Source of the DNA: Mycoplasmatota bacterium
GTDB taxonomy: Bacteria; Bacillota_I; Bacilli_A; Izemoplasmatales; Hujiaoplasmataceae
Direction of reading: 5' to 3'
NCBI GenBank assembly: GCA_023132365.1
Contig: JAGLYJ010000055.1
Coordinates: forward strand, 1 to 7,303
Length of the DNA: 7,303 nucleotides
The position numbers and the translations under genes were made by a program. Below the pieces are notes generated by a model. It saw only the letters and a program-made list of their open reading frames with translations. It was not told where the DNA came from and made no database searches. Each line of letters starts with the position of its first letter. Within the stretch, counting starts at the first letter, position 1. Positions 1 through 6,304 of this stretch are shown here, piece by piece.

Positions 1-696
1 AGTCAAATGTTGGATAGTGAAGTTTATGAAACCTATGATAAGTTAGTATTAATCGATCATCACAGAAATGATCCTGATATTGAACATGATTTAGCATATC
101 AAGTTAAAGATGCTTCGTCTTGTTCTGAGATTATAACAGATTTACTTATCGAATGGAAAATTCCAATCAATAAAGAAAGCGCTAGAGCTTTGTATATTGG
201 GATTATTGGAGATACCGGAAGATTTATGTACAACAGCACTACTGCAAAGACATTTAGAATGGCGTCCTATCTGCTAGAAACTGGAATTGATATTGGCGAA
301 ATTAACAATGATATATATATAGATACGAAAAGAAATAAAGAAATAAAAAATGAATTTTTCCAATTAGTCCAATATACAAAAAATGGTGTCGCATATCGTA
401 AAAACGATAGAGACTTTTTAGAAAAATTCAGTTTAAATACAAATTATGTTAGTAGAGGATTAGTTAATCAAATGGCAGGAATGGTAGAGGTGCCTATTTG
501 GGCTAACTTTACTTTGGATATAGAGACTGATAAAATAATTTGTGAAATACGTTCTAGAGATTTAACGGTTTTAAACGTTGCAAAGAAATATGGAGGAGGA
601 GGACATCTAAACGCTTGTGGATGTACTCTAAACACTTGGGAAGATGCAGATAAGTTAATTAAGGATTTAGATAATTTAGTGGAGGAAAATAAATGA
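1..696 (+). CDS. NrnA-like DHH/DHHA1 phosphoesterase, 5'-truncated by the window edge
   Basis: This is the C-terminal two-thirds of a DHH-superfamily phosphoesterase of the NrnA (oligoribonuclease / 3'-phosphoadenosine-5'-phosphate phosphatase) type. These are Mn2+-dependent cytoplasmic enzymes that degrade 2-5 nt RNAs or dephosphorylate pAp. The frame is open from base 1. The IDHH motif is at codons 18-21, GDTGRF (metal-binding Asp at codon 71) follows, and the DHHA1 substrate-binding motif GGGGH ends at codon 202. Aligned to the downstream paralogue, about 84 N-terminal residues are missing, including the first Asp motif (HxxPDGD) and the second (VDTA). The ATG at position 7 is therefore almost certainly internal. 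The TGA stop overlaps the next ATG (ATGA). All visible catalytic motifs are intact, so the gene looks active rather than decayed. Family assignment is firm; the exact substrate (nanoRNA, pAp or pApA) cannot be read from sequence. Confidence 0.9.
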   Translation, partial: SQMLDSEVYETYDKLVLIDHHRNDPDIEHDLAYQVKDASSCSEIITDLLIEWKIPINKESARALYIGIIGDTGRFMYNSTTAKTFRMASYLLETGIDIGEINNDIYIDTKRNKEIKNEFFQLVQYTKNGVAYRKNDRDFLEKFSLNTNYVSRGLVNQMAGMVEVPIWANFTLDIETDKIICEIRSRDLTVLNVAKKYGGGGHLNACGCTLNTWEDADKLIKDLDNLVEENK

Positions 697-1649
697 AAAT
701 GGATCACATTTTAGAAAAAATAAAAGAATATAATAGAATCATTATTCATAAACATATAAGACCAGACGGCGATTGTTATGGCGCAGCATTTGGGTTAAAA
801 GAAATAATCAAAGAAACCTTTCCGAAGAAAGAGGTTTACGTAGTTGGAGAAATAGCTGAATACGTTAAATTTATTGGAGATGTAGACGATATTCCTGATG
901 ATTATTTCAAAGGAGCGCTATCTATTTGTGTAGATACAGCATCTGGAGATAGAGTAGCTGACCAAAGATTTAAGTTAGCAGATTATGTAATTAAGATAGA
1001 TCACCATATACCTGTTTCTGATTATGGAGATTTTCAATACGTCGATACAACAAGAGCTGCCGCAGCGCAAATAATATTAGAGTTCTACCTAAGATATAAA
1101 GATGAGTTAAAAATCAACATGACAGCCGCTAAGGCTCTTTACACAGGAATTTTAACAGACACAGGAAGATTTAAATATCGTTCTGTTACAGCAGACACCT
1201 TTAGAGCTGTTGCATTCTTGATAGATTACGGATTAGATTTTACTGAGATAATCGGTAAATTGGATATTAAATCTGAAAACCTAATGAAATTACAGGGTTA
1301 TGTATTACAAAACTTTAAAAAAACACCCAATGGTGTAGCATATATTAAAATGAAACCAGAAATACTTGAAAAATTTGATATTTCATTAGAAGAAGGAACA
1401 TCATTAGTTAATGAATTATCAACGTTAGATGATTGCCCAGTATGGATGTTATTTGCAGAGTATGAAAATAATATTGTTAGAGGACGTTTAAGATCAAGGG
1501 CTCCGTCCATTGATAAGCTAGCCAATAAATATAATGGTGGAGGGCATAGATTAGCTTGTGGTGCTAATTTAGGAGACTGGGAAACGGTTGAAAAACTATT
1601 AGTAGATGCTGATGAATTAGTAAAAGAGTATAAAAAAAGCAAGAATTGA
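693..1649 (+). CDS. NrnA-like DHH/DHHA1 phosphoesterase, second tandem copy
   Basis: A complete 318-residue DHH-family phosphoesterase, the usual NrnA length. The N-terminal DHH domain carries HKHIRPDGD (residues 19-27), CVDTA (Asp81), IDHH (103-105) and LTDTGRF (Asp156). Together these give the full metal-binding set. The C-terminal DHHA1 domain carries NGGGH (281-285) for nucleotide/RNA binding. The expected role is cytoplasmic degradation of short RNA oligonucleotides, pAp dephosphorylation, or both. The start at 693 is chosen because GGAGGA at 681-686 sits 6 nt upstream; the Met at 699 would be 12 nt away. The ATG overlaps the upstream stop by 4 bp, so translation is probably coupled. It is clearly homologous to the upstream gene but diverged, which points to an old duplication with possible division of substrates. 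A terminator overlaps its 3' end. MgpA-type DHH proteins of mycoplasmas are the closest described relatives by family. Confidence 0.93.
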   Translation: MKMDHILEKIKEYNRIIIHKHIRPDGDCYGAAFGLKEIIKETFPKKEVYVVGEIAEYVKFIGDVDDIPDDYFKGALSICVDTASGDRVADQRFKLADYVIKIDHHIPVSDYGDFQYVDTTRAAAAQIILEFYLRYKDELKINMTAAKALYTGILTDTGRFKYRSVTADTFRAVAFLIDYGLDFTEIIGKLDIKSENLMKLQGYVLQNFKKTPNGVAYIKMKPEILEKFDISLEEGTSLVNELSTLDDCPVWMLFAEYENNIVRGRLRSRAPSIDKLANKYNGGGHRLACGANLGDWETVEKLLVDADELVKEYKKSKN

Positions 1650-1669
1650 TTTTCCTGCTTGTTTTTTTT
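1637..1669 (+). terminator. Intrinsic terminator after the tandem DHH pair
   Basis: A 9-bp stem pairs 1637-1645 with 1652-1660 around a 6-nt loop, with one A-C mismatch (1642/1655). It is followed by G and eight T residues at 1662-1669. The upstream A-run can extend pairing into the T-run. The 5' arm lies within the last codons of the DHH gene. The stem is of only moderate strength, but the U-tract is good. Confidence 0.7.
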
Positions 1670-1686
1670 GTTTGATTTGATATAAT
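1659..1686 (+). promoter_or_regulatory. Putative extended -10 promoter for the Na/Pi cotransporter gene
   Basis: A consensus TATAAT lies at 1681-1686, preceded by TG at 1678-1679, which makes an extended -10 element. The best -35 candidate is TTGTTT at 1659-1664 with a 16-bp spacer, matching only the TTG. Expected transcription start is near 1692-1694, giving a leader of about 37 nt. The -35 region overlaps the terminator stem and T-run, so the two transcription units abut with no free DNA between them. Confidence 0.55.
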
Positions 1687-1729
1687 AAGGGCGGTTTTTG
1701 GATTATATATTGACAAAAAGGAGACTTGT

Positions 1730-3415
1730 ATGCCGCACATGTTTTTAGATATAATTGAGATTGATTGGAAGTTAACAATTTTTGCAATTGTTGGTGGATT
1801 AGGTATTTTCTTGTATGGCATTAACTTAATGAGTGATGCATTAAAGAAAATTGCAGGATCTAGATTAAAATTATTTTTAGAAAAAACTACAAATACACCT
1901 TTAAAAGGAATTTTTGTTGGTATCTTTATTACAGCAGTAATTCAATCATCTTCAGCAACAAGTGCTTTAGTTGTGGGGTTAGTTAGAGCGGGATTAATGA
2001 CGCTGCCACAAGCGGTTGGAGTTATTTTTGGAGCGAATATAGGAACGACCTTTACATCTGTATTAATTTCATTAGATATAGGATCTTACGCAATGCCAAT
2101 AATGTTTCTTGGTTCAGCGTTGATATTCTTTATTAATAATAAAAAAGTTAAGAATTACGGTAGAGCAATACTCGGATTTGGTATGTTATTCTTCGGATTA
2201 GATACCATGGGGGACGCTTTAAAACAGCTTAGTCAGTTAGATTCGTTTATATTGATGCTTGAAAATGTAGGAGAGCTGCCTATTCTAGGAGTAATTACGG
2301 GCGCTATTTCAACCGCTGTAATTCAGTCATCATCAGCTACAATTGGTATTTTACAACAGTTATTTGCAACCGGAAAGATGCCTTTAATTGGTGCAATAGC
2401 AATTGTTTTAGGAAGTAATATTGGTACAACAGTTACTTCTGTAATGGCATCAATTGGTGGAACTCCAGCAGCTAAAAGAACCGCATTAGTCCATGTTTTG
2501 TTTAATACTATAGGTACAGTAGTGTTTTTCATCTTACTAAATCCATTTCATACATTTATAGATTGGGCTGCAAGCAACCTAATTGGTGAATTATATCTTC
2601 AAAGCAAATTTACCATATCTCTAACACATATGATATTTAATTTCATTACTGTGTTTATATTCTATTTCTTTGTTAAGCAGATGGTTTGGTTAGTTACTAA
2701 GATGTTGCCGAGCAAGAGTGATATTGAAATTGATGAAATCATACTTGATAACACATTATTAAAAGGATCTCCAGACTTAGCTTTAATTAATGCTAAAAAT
2801 GCAATTACTAATATGGGGAATGTTGCAAGGGGCATGCTTGAGTTCACTTACAACTATGCATTTACTAAAGATCCAAAAGAACTAGAAATGGCTAATCAAT
2901 GTGAAGAAATGTTGGATACCATGGAAGATAAAATAAATAATTATTTAGTTAAAATTGGTGGTCAAGATTTATCTTATGACAATATTCAATTAGTGGCTAA
3001 AAATATGGATACAGTTTCTGATATAGAAAGAATTGGAGATCACTTAGATAACTTACTTGAATTCTTTGAAGTAAGACACGAAAAAAAGATGATTCTTCAA
3101 GGTGAATCCAAAAAAGAAATTGAAGAGTTATTCCAAATGATTAGAGTTTCAGTTGATCAATCTTTAAATGCTTTTCTTGATATGAATAAAGAACTTGCAT
3201 TGGAAGTAAATTCTAAAGAAGATAAGATTGATAAACTAGTGAAGAAATATCGTAAAAATCACATTAATAGATTAAATGATAAAGCATGTAAAGAAAACGA
3301 AGCCGGATTCTATGTTGATATACTGTCTAATATAGAAAGAATCGGAGATCACTGTAATAATATGGCTATAAACGTGTTATCAGATGAGTTTTCACATGAT
3401 GATCAATATTTCTAG
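1730..3415 (+). CDS. Na+/phosphate cotransporter family protein with C-terminal PhoU-like domain
   Basis: A 561-residue inner-membrane protein of the bacterial NptA/Na-Pi cotransporter family, expected to import inorganic phosphate with sodium. The N-terminal ~320 residues are strongly hydrophobic, with roughly eight membrane segments, and contain the family's inverted repeat. QSSSAT occurs at 72-77 and again at 199-204. GANIGTT (101-107) is matched by GSNIGTT (228-234), each pair about 127 residues apart. After residue ~340 comes a cytoplasmic helical PhoU-like domain with two copies of the ERIGDH metal-binding signature (433-438 and 536-541), likely a regulatory or gating module. The start is supported by AAGGAG at 1718-1723, 6 nt upstream; Met4 at 1739 is an alternative but less well spaced. 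It has its own promoter and no neighbouring pst or pho genes. Length and domain order are normal for the family. Whether it moves phosphate in vivo is inferred from family only. Confidence 0.92.
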   Translation: MPHMFLDIIEIDWKLTIFAIVGGLGIFLYGINLMSDALKKIAGSRLKLFLEKTTNTPLKGIFVGIFITAVIQSSSATSALVVGLVRAGLMTLPQAVGVIFGANIGTTFTSVLISLDIGSYAMPIMFLGSALIFFINNKKVKNYGRAILGFGMLFFGLDTMGDALKQLSQLDSFILMLENVGELPILGVITGAISTAVIQSSSATIGILQQLFATGKMPLIGAIAIVLGSNIGTTVTSVMASIGGTPAAKRTALVHVLFNTIGTVVFFILLNPFHTFIDWAASNLIGELYLQSKFTISLTHMIFNFITVFIFYFFVKQMVWLVTKMLPSKSDIEIDEIILDNTLLKGSPDLALINAKNAITNMGNVARGMLEFTYNYAFTKDPKELEMANQCEEMLDTMEDKINNYLVKIGGQDLSYDNIQLVAKNMDTVSDIERIGDHLDNLLEFFEVRHEKKMILQGESKKEIEELFQMIRVSVDQSLNAFLDMNKELALEVNSKEDKIDKLVKKYRKNHINRLNDKACKENEAGFYVDILSNIERIGDHCNNMAINVLSDEFSHDDQYF

Positions 3416-3448
3416 AAAATAAATCACAGAAGTTTTAAAAAAACATAC

Positions 3449-3477
3449 TTGTATTATTTTAAAGTTTAATATATAAT
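3449..3477 (+). promoter_or_regulatory. Putative promoter of rpoE
   Basis: TATAAT at 3472-3477 follows TTGTAT at 3449-3454 with an optimal 17-bp spacer. An A/T-rich run (3433-3443), resembling an UP element, lies just upstream of the -35. The start would fall near 3484, giving a leader of about 53 nt in which I see no strong structure. No convincing terminator separates it from the Na/Pi gene (3416-3448), so some read-through from upstream is possible. Confidence 0.6.
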
Positions 3478-3536
3478 ATGTAAAGCATAAAACAGACTAA
3501 TAATAATATAACCAAAACTTCGGAAATACAGAATGG

Positions 3537-4142
3537 ATGGTAGTAATGACAGATAGAAAAAACATGTCACTTATGGAACTTGCTAATCAAGTTCTATTAA
3601 ACAACGGAAAAGCAATGACATTTACAGAATTATATGATATTATTTGTGCGGAAAAAGCACTTTCTGATGAAAAAAAAGCATCAATAATATCTCAAGTTTA
3701 TGCTGATTTTATTACATCAGCTAAGTTTATCTATGTCGGCGAAGACGAATGGGATATCAAAGGAAGACAAACAATTGACTTATGGGATAAGGATGGAGCT
3801 TATTATGATGAGTATCCAGACTATGAAGAAGAGTTAAGTTTGTTTGATGAAAAAGCTGATGATGAATATTCAATTCCAGAAGTTGTTGAAGAAGACGAAG
3901 AAGAGACTGAAAGCAAATATGAAGAAGATTTTAACGAAGATGACATTGCGGATGCAGATGCTACTGAGTACGATGCATTTATAGAAGACGATGAAGACTA
4001 TGTTGAAGATGAAGAAGATTTAAAAATCAAAGAAGACCTTAATGCAGAAGTAAAAGAGTTTGAGGTTGAAGAAAAAGAAGAGTTCGATGATGAAGAGTAT
4101 AATGAGTATATGGACGATTACGAACAAATGTACGAGGATTAA
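3537..4142 (+). CDS. rpoE: DNA-directed RNA polymerase delta subunit
   Basis: A 201-residue two-part protein with the architecture of the Gram-positive RNA polymerase delta subunit. Residues ~8-85 form the folded HARE-HTH domain, which binds core polymerase. It includes LMELANQVLLNNGKAMTFTE and the tryptophan-containing EDEWDIKG and IDLWDKD segments. From about residue 90 to the end the chain is extremely acidic (long Asp/Glu runs, few hydrophobics), the disordered tail that displaces nucleic acid and speeds polymerase recycling. It is somewhat longer than the ~173-residue B. subtilis protein, mainly in the tail. Position directly before pyrG is the arrangement known in Bacillus and strengthens the call. 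The start is uncertain: ATG 3537 has only GGAAA at 3522-3526, 10 nt upstream, while in-frame ATG 3546 has GGATGG at 3535-3540, 5 nt upstream. The domain is unaffected by either choice. Not related to the E. coli sigma factor of the same symbol. Confidence 0.9.
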   Translation: MVVMTDRKNMSLMELANQVLLNNGKAMTFTELYDIICAEKALSDEKKASIISQVYADFITSAKFIYVGEDEWDIKGRQTIDLWDKDGAYYDEYPDYEEELSLFDEKADDEYSIPEVVEEDEEETESKYEEDFNEDDIADADATEYDAFIEDDEDYVEDEEDLKIKEDLNAEVKEFEVEEKEEFDDEEYNEYMDDYEQMYED

Positions 4143-4153
4143 TAATTTATAGA

Positions 4154-4182
4154 TTGCAAATCTACAAATTATTTGTTATAAT
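4154..4182 (+). promoter_or_regulatory. Promoter of pyrG
   Basis: TTGCAA (4154-4159, four of six consensus bases) and a perfect TATAAT (4177-4182) are separated by exactly 17 bp. It starts 11 bp after the rpoE stop codon. The predicted transcription start is A4188, G4189 or A4190, giving an initial transcript reading (A)GAGCC, so that with a start at G4189 the first C is at +4. This is the best-matching promoter in the window and shows that pyrG can be transcribed independently of rpoE. Confidence 0.75.
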
Positions 4183-4200
4183 CATTAAGAGCCACAAAAT

Positions 4201-4235
4201 GGGTTCTCCAAACGGAGAATCTTTTTTTATTTTTT
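4201..4235 (+). terminator. pyrG leader attenuator (intrinsic terminator before the ribosome binding site)
   Basis: A 9-bp uninterrupted stem pairs 4201-4209 (GGGTTCTCC) with 4214-4222 (GGAGAATCT), including two G-U pairs, around the AAAC tetraloop. It runs into seven T residues, an A, and a further T-run up to 4236. It lies between the pyrG promoter and the pyrG ribosome binding site, so it would end pyrG transcripts prematurely unless overridden. It also serves as the only visible terminator for rpoE. In B. subtilis, pyrG is controlled by such a leader terminator, prevented under CTP shortage by reiterative G addition at the transcript 5' end. Here the 5' arm likewise holds a pyrimidine tract (UUCUCC). 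A competing hairpin, 4188-4193 with 4202-4207, could act as an antiterminator. The terminator is seen directly; the CTP control is inferred. Confidence 0.8.
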
Positions 4236-4236
4236 T

Positions 4237-4242
4237 GGAGGA
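4237..4242 (+). promoter_or_regulatory. Ribosome binding site that fixes the pyrG start
   Basis: GGAGGA at 4237-4242 lies 4 nt before ATG 4247 and immediately follows the T-tract of the leader terminator. It decides the start: the frame stays open upstream to an ATG at 4154, but that codon lies in the promoter's -35 region, has no ribosome binding site and would add 31 residues absent from CTP synthases. Confidence 0.85.
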
Positions 4243-4246
4243 ACTA

Positions 4247-5851
4247 ATGAAAAATACAAAATATATATTCGTAACAGGCGGAGTTGTTTCTAGTCTTGGC
4301 AAAGGAATTGCAGCAGCGTCTCTAGGACGATTACTTAAAAATAAAGGGTTGAAGATATTTATGCTTAAATTTGATCCTTATATAAACGTTGACCCAGGCA
4401 CAATGTCTCCATATCAACATGGAGAGGTTTTTGTAACTGATGATGGTGGCGAAACAGATTTAGATTTAGGACACTATGAAAGATTTATTGATGAAAATTT
4501 ATCTGGAGATTCCTCTGTTACAACTGGAAAGATTTACCAGTCAGTAATAGATAAAGAAAGAAAAGGAGAATATTTAGGCGCTACAGTTCAAGTTATCCCT
4601 CATATAACAAATGAAATTAAACTTAGATTACAGAATATAGCAAAAGAATCTGATTGTGATGTTTTAATTACTGAGATTGGCGGGACTGTTGGTGATATTG
4701 AATCATTACCCTTTTTAGAATCAATTCGACAAATGAGACGAGACATAGGCTTTTCTAATACTATGTATATTCACAATACATTAGTACCTTATCTTGAAAC
4801 TACAGGTGAACTAAAAACAAAACCGACTCAACATAGCGTAAAAGAACTTAGATCGTTAGGCATTATTCCTGACGTTATTATTCTTAGAACGCATAAAAAT
4901 ATAGATAATGCCATTAGAGAAAAAATCGCTTTATTTTGCGATGTTAAAAAGGAAGCAGTAATAGAATGCAAAGATGTAGATGTTCTCTATGAAGTAATGA
5001 TCAATCTTAAGAATGAGAATTTAGATGATTTAGTGTGTAAACATTTAAAACTTGAAAATATAGAGAGTGATATATCTGTGTTTCAAGACCTAATCAAGAG
5101 AATTAAAGGGCTAAAGGAAAAAGTAAGGATTGGATTAGTTGGAAAATATGTTACACTACACGATGCTTATCTCTCTGTGAATGAAGCACTTAAACATGCT
5201 GGTTATGTGAATGATGTTGACATTGAAATAGAATGGATTAACTCTAGTTTAGTTAATGATGAAAATGTTGAAGAACTTTTGAAAGAATGCGATGGTATTT
5301 TAGTACCTGGGGGATTTGGACCTAGAGGTATTGATGGGAAAATTTCAGCGATTAAATACTCTAGAGAAAACAAGGTGCCATTCTTTGGGCTGTGTTTAGG
5401 TATGCAGCTTTCAGTAATAGAATTTGCTAGAAATGTTTGTGGGTTACCACACGCGAACTCTACAGAATTTGAAAAAGAAACTATATATAATGTTATAGAC
5501 TTTCTTGAAGACCAATATCATGGCATTAATATGGGAGGCACATTGAGATTGGGGCTATATAACTGCGATTTAGTTGCTGGAAGCATAGCTAAAAAAGCAT
5601 ATAATAGAACTAGAATTCAAGAAAGACATAGACATCGTTATGAGTTCAACAATAAATTCAAGAATATTTTTGAAGAAAATGGAATGACTTTCTCTGGTAT
5701 AAATCCAGAAAAAAACTTATGTGAAATTATTGAAATTGAAAACCACCCTTTCTTTGTTGGCACCCAATTTCACCCTGAATTCTTATCTAGGCCTGACAAA
5801 CCTCATCCGCTATTTAAAAAATTTATCGAAGCAGTAAAAGCATACAAATAA
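4247..5851 (+). CDS. pyrG: CTP synthase (glutamine hydrolysing)
   Basis: CTP synthase converts UTP to CTP using ATP and glutamine, the last step of de novo pyrimidine nucleotide synthesis, in the cytoplasm as a tetramer. The 534-residue length from this start matches the ~535 of B. subtilis. The synthetase domain (about 1-265) shows the P-loop-like GGVVSSLGKG (11-20), DPYINVDPGTMSPYQHGE, ETDLDLGHYERF with the Mg-binding Asp at 73, EIGGTVGDIE beginning at Glu143, and KTKPTQHSVKE. The class I glutamine amidotransferase domain (about 290-534) shows VPGGFG for the oxyanion region, GLCLGMQ with the nucleophile Cys383, and FHPEF with His509 and Glu511. All catalytic residues are present. It is preceded by its own promoter and leader terminator and followed by a strong terminator, so it is a monocistronic unit, with rpoE upstream as in Bacillus. 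Expression is probably CTP-responsive through the leader. Confidence 0.98.
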   Translation: MKNTKYIFVTGGVVSSLGKGIAAASLGRLLKNKGLKIFMLKFDPYINVDPGTMSPYQHGEVFVTDDGGETDLDLGHYERFIDENLSGDSSVTTGKIYQSVIDKERKGEYLGATVQVIPHITNEIKLRLQNIAKESDCDVLITEIGGTVGDIESLPFLESIRQMRRDIGFSNTMYIHNTLVPYLETTGELKTKPTQHSVKELRSLGIIPDVIILRTHKNIDNAIREKIALFCDVKKEAVIECKDVDVLYEVMINLKNENLDDLVCKHLKLENIESDISVFQDLIKRIKGLKEKVRIGLVGKYVTLHDAYLSVNEALKHAGYVNDVDIEIEWINSSLVNDENVEELLKECDGILVPGGFGPRGIDGKISAIKYSRENKVPFFGLCLGMQLSVIEFARNVCGLPHANSTEFEKETIYNVIDFLEDQYHGINMGGTLRLGLYNCDLVAGSIAKKAYNRTRIQERHRHRYEFNNKFKNIFEENGMTFSGINPEKNLCEIIEIENHPFFVGTQFHPEFLSRPDKPHPLFKKFIEAVKAYK

Positions 5852-5854
5852 TAT

Positions 5855-5882
5855 AAATAGCATGCCAAGCATGTTATTTTTT
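5855..5882 (+). terminator. Intrinsic terminator after pyrG
   Basis: An 11-bp stem pairs 5855-5865 with 5869-5879 around the three-base loop CAA, with a single G-U pair (5860/5874). The core is GCATGC opposite GCATGT. The 3' arm merges into a six-T run at 5877-5882. It begins 4 bp after the pyrG stop and isolates pyrG from the padR unit. Confidence 0.85.
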
Positions 5883-5892
5883 AATTTAAGTA

Positions 5893-5921
5893 TTGTGTAA
5901 CACACAGTACTGTGTTATAAT
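5893..5921 (+). promoter_or_regulatory. Promoter of the padR-like operon, extended -10
   Basis: TTGTGT at 5893-5898 and TATAAT at 5916-5921 are 17 bp apart. TG at 5913-5914 makes it an extended -10 promoter. The expected transcription start is about 5927-5929, at or next to the GGGAGG ribosome binding site (5928-5933), so the 5' leader would be only 10-12 nt. A perfect palindrome fills most of the spacer. Confidence 0.7.
5902..5915. promoter_or_regulatory. Probable PadR operator, 14-bp perfect palindrome
   Basis: ACACAGTACTGTGT is a perfect inverted repeat lying wholly between the -35 and -10 boxes of the padR-like promoter. A second, odd-centred palindrome, TGTGT-A-ACACA (5894-5904), shares the ACAC half-site and covers the -35. 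A dimeric winged-helix repressor bound here would block polymerase. PadR-family repressors commonly autoregulate from such sites, so binding by the adjacent gene product is the natural inference. Confidence 0.65.
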
Positions 5922-5938
5922 GCGCTTGGGAGGCAGAC

Positions 5939-6304
5939 ATGAATTCACAATTTAAACGAGGCATAATTGAGTTATGTGTTTTAAAAGAATTAGTTCCAGA
6001 GGATATGTATGGATATATGATAATCAACAATTTATCTGAATATTTAAATGTTAACGATAATACAATATATCCGATATTGAGAAGGTTAACTAAGGAAGGA
6101 TATTTTACTACATATTTGAAGGAATCGAGTTCAGGAGCGCCAAGAAAATATTATCGCATCACTAAAAAAGGTTTTGAGCATTACATTAACCTAAGAGATG
6201 AATGGGATCAATTTATTGGCGGTGTATATGTTATATTAAACAAAGGGGGAAAAAAGAATGAAGAAGTTTATGAAAAAATTAGAAGAAGAATTGAACAAAT
6301 GTAA
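5939..6304 (+). CDS. PadR-family transcriptional repressor
   Basis: A 121-residue cytoplasmic DNA-binding protein of the PadR family. The winged helix-turn-helix spans about residues 5-85. It starts with the typical FKRGIIELCVLKEL, followed by MYGYMIINNL, the recognition-helix signature NTIYPILRRLTKEGYF, and the wing with GAPRKYYRITKKG. A short C-terminal helical stretch (about 88-121) is the expected dimerisation helix of small (subfamily 2) PadR proteins. The start at 5939 is fixed by GGGAGG at 5928-5933, 5 nt upstream. The last 47 bp overlap the next gene in another frame, implying coupled translation. PadR genes next to HAAS/DUF1700 or DUF4097 genes are a recurring arrangement in Bacillota, where the regulator controls its own operon, often in response to envelope stress or small hydrophobic compounds. 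The inducer cannot be read from the sequence. Confidence 0.92.
   Translation: MNSQFKRGIIELCVLKELVPEDMYGYMIINNLSEYLNVNDNTIYPILRRLTKEGYFTTYLKESSSGAPRKYYRITKKGFEHYINLRDEWDQFIGGVYVILNKGGKKNEEVYEKIRRRIEQM

Noticed and set aside
591..604. Run of GGAGGAGGAGG inside the first DHH gene, resembling a ribosome binding site.
   Set aside because: It encodes the conserved GGGG of the DHHA1 motif and no start codon follows at a suitable distance; coding constraint explains it.
694..696. Possibility of a Mycoplasma-type code with TGA read as tryptophan.
   Set aside because: Both DHH genes end at TGA at the length expected of the family, no in-frame TGA occurs inside any gene, and every tryptophan codon seen is TGG.
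468..707. Minus-strand open frame of 79 codons antisense to the first DHH gene.
   Set aside because: It lies within well-supported coding sequence, has no recognisable domain and no good ribosome binding site. The same applies to the antisense frames at 1298-1642, 1564-1821, 2323-2532, 2662-2847 and 6842-7033.
3416..3448. Search for a terminator after the Na/Pi cotransporter gene.
   Set aside because: Only short A/T palindromes such as TTTTAAAA and ATAC-tt-GTAT are present, without a GC-containing stem and T-run; none is convincing.
4201..4203. GGG as a Bacillus-like reiterative start of the pyrG transcript.
   Set aside because: It is 18 nt past the -10 box, too far for initiation from that promoter, no other -10 is positioned for it, and it is the base of the terminator stem.
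4154..4246. An in-frame 31-residue N-terminal extension of PyrG from an ATG at 4154.
   Set aside because: It begins in the promoter -35, has no ribosome binding site, crosses the leader terminator, and CTP synthases start with the MKNTKYIFVTGG-like segment at 4247.
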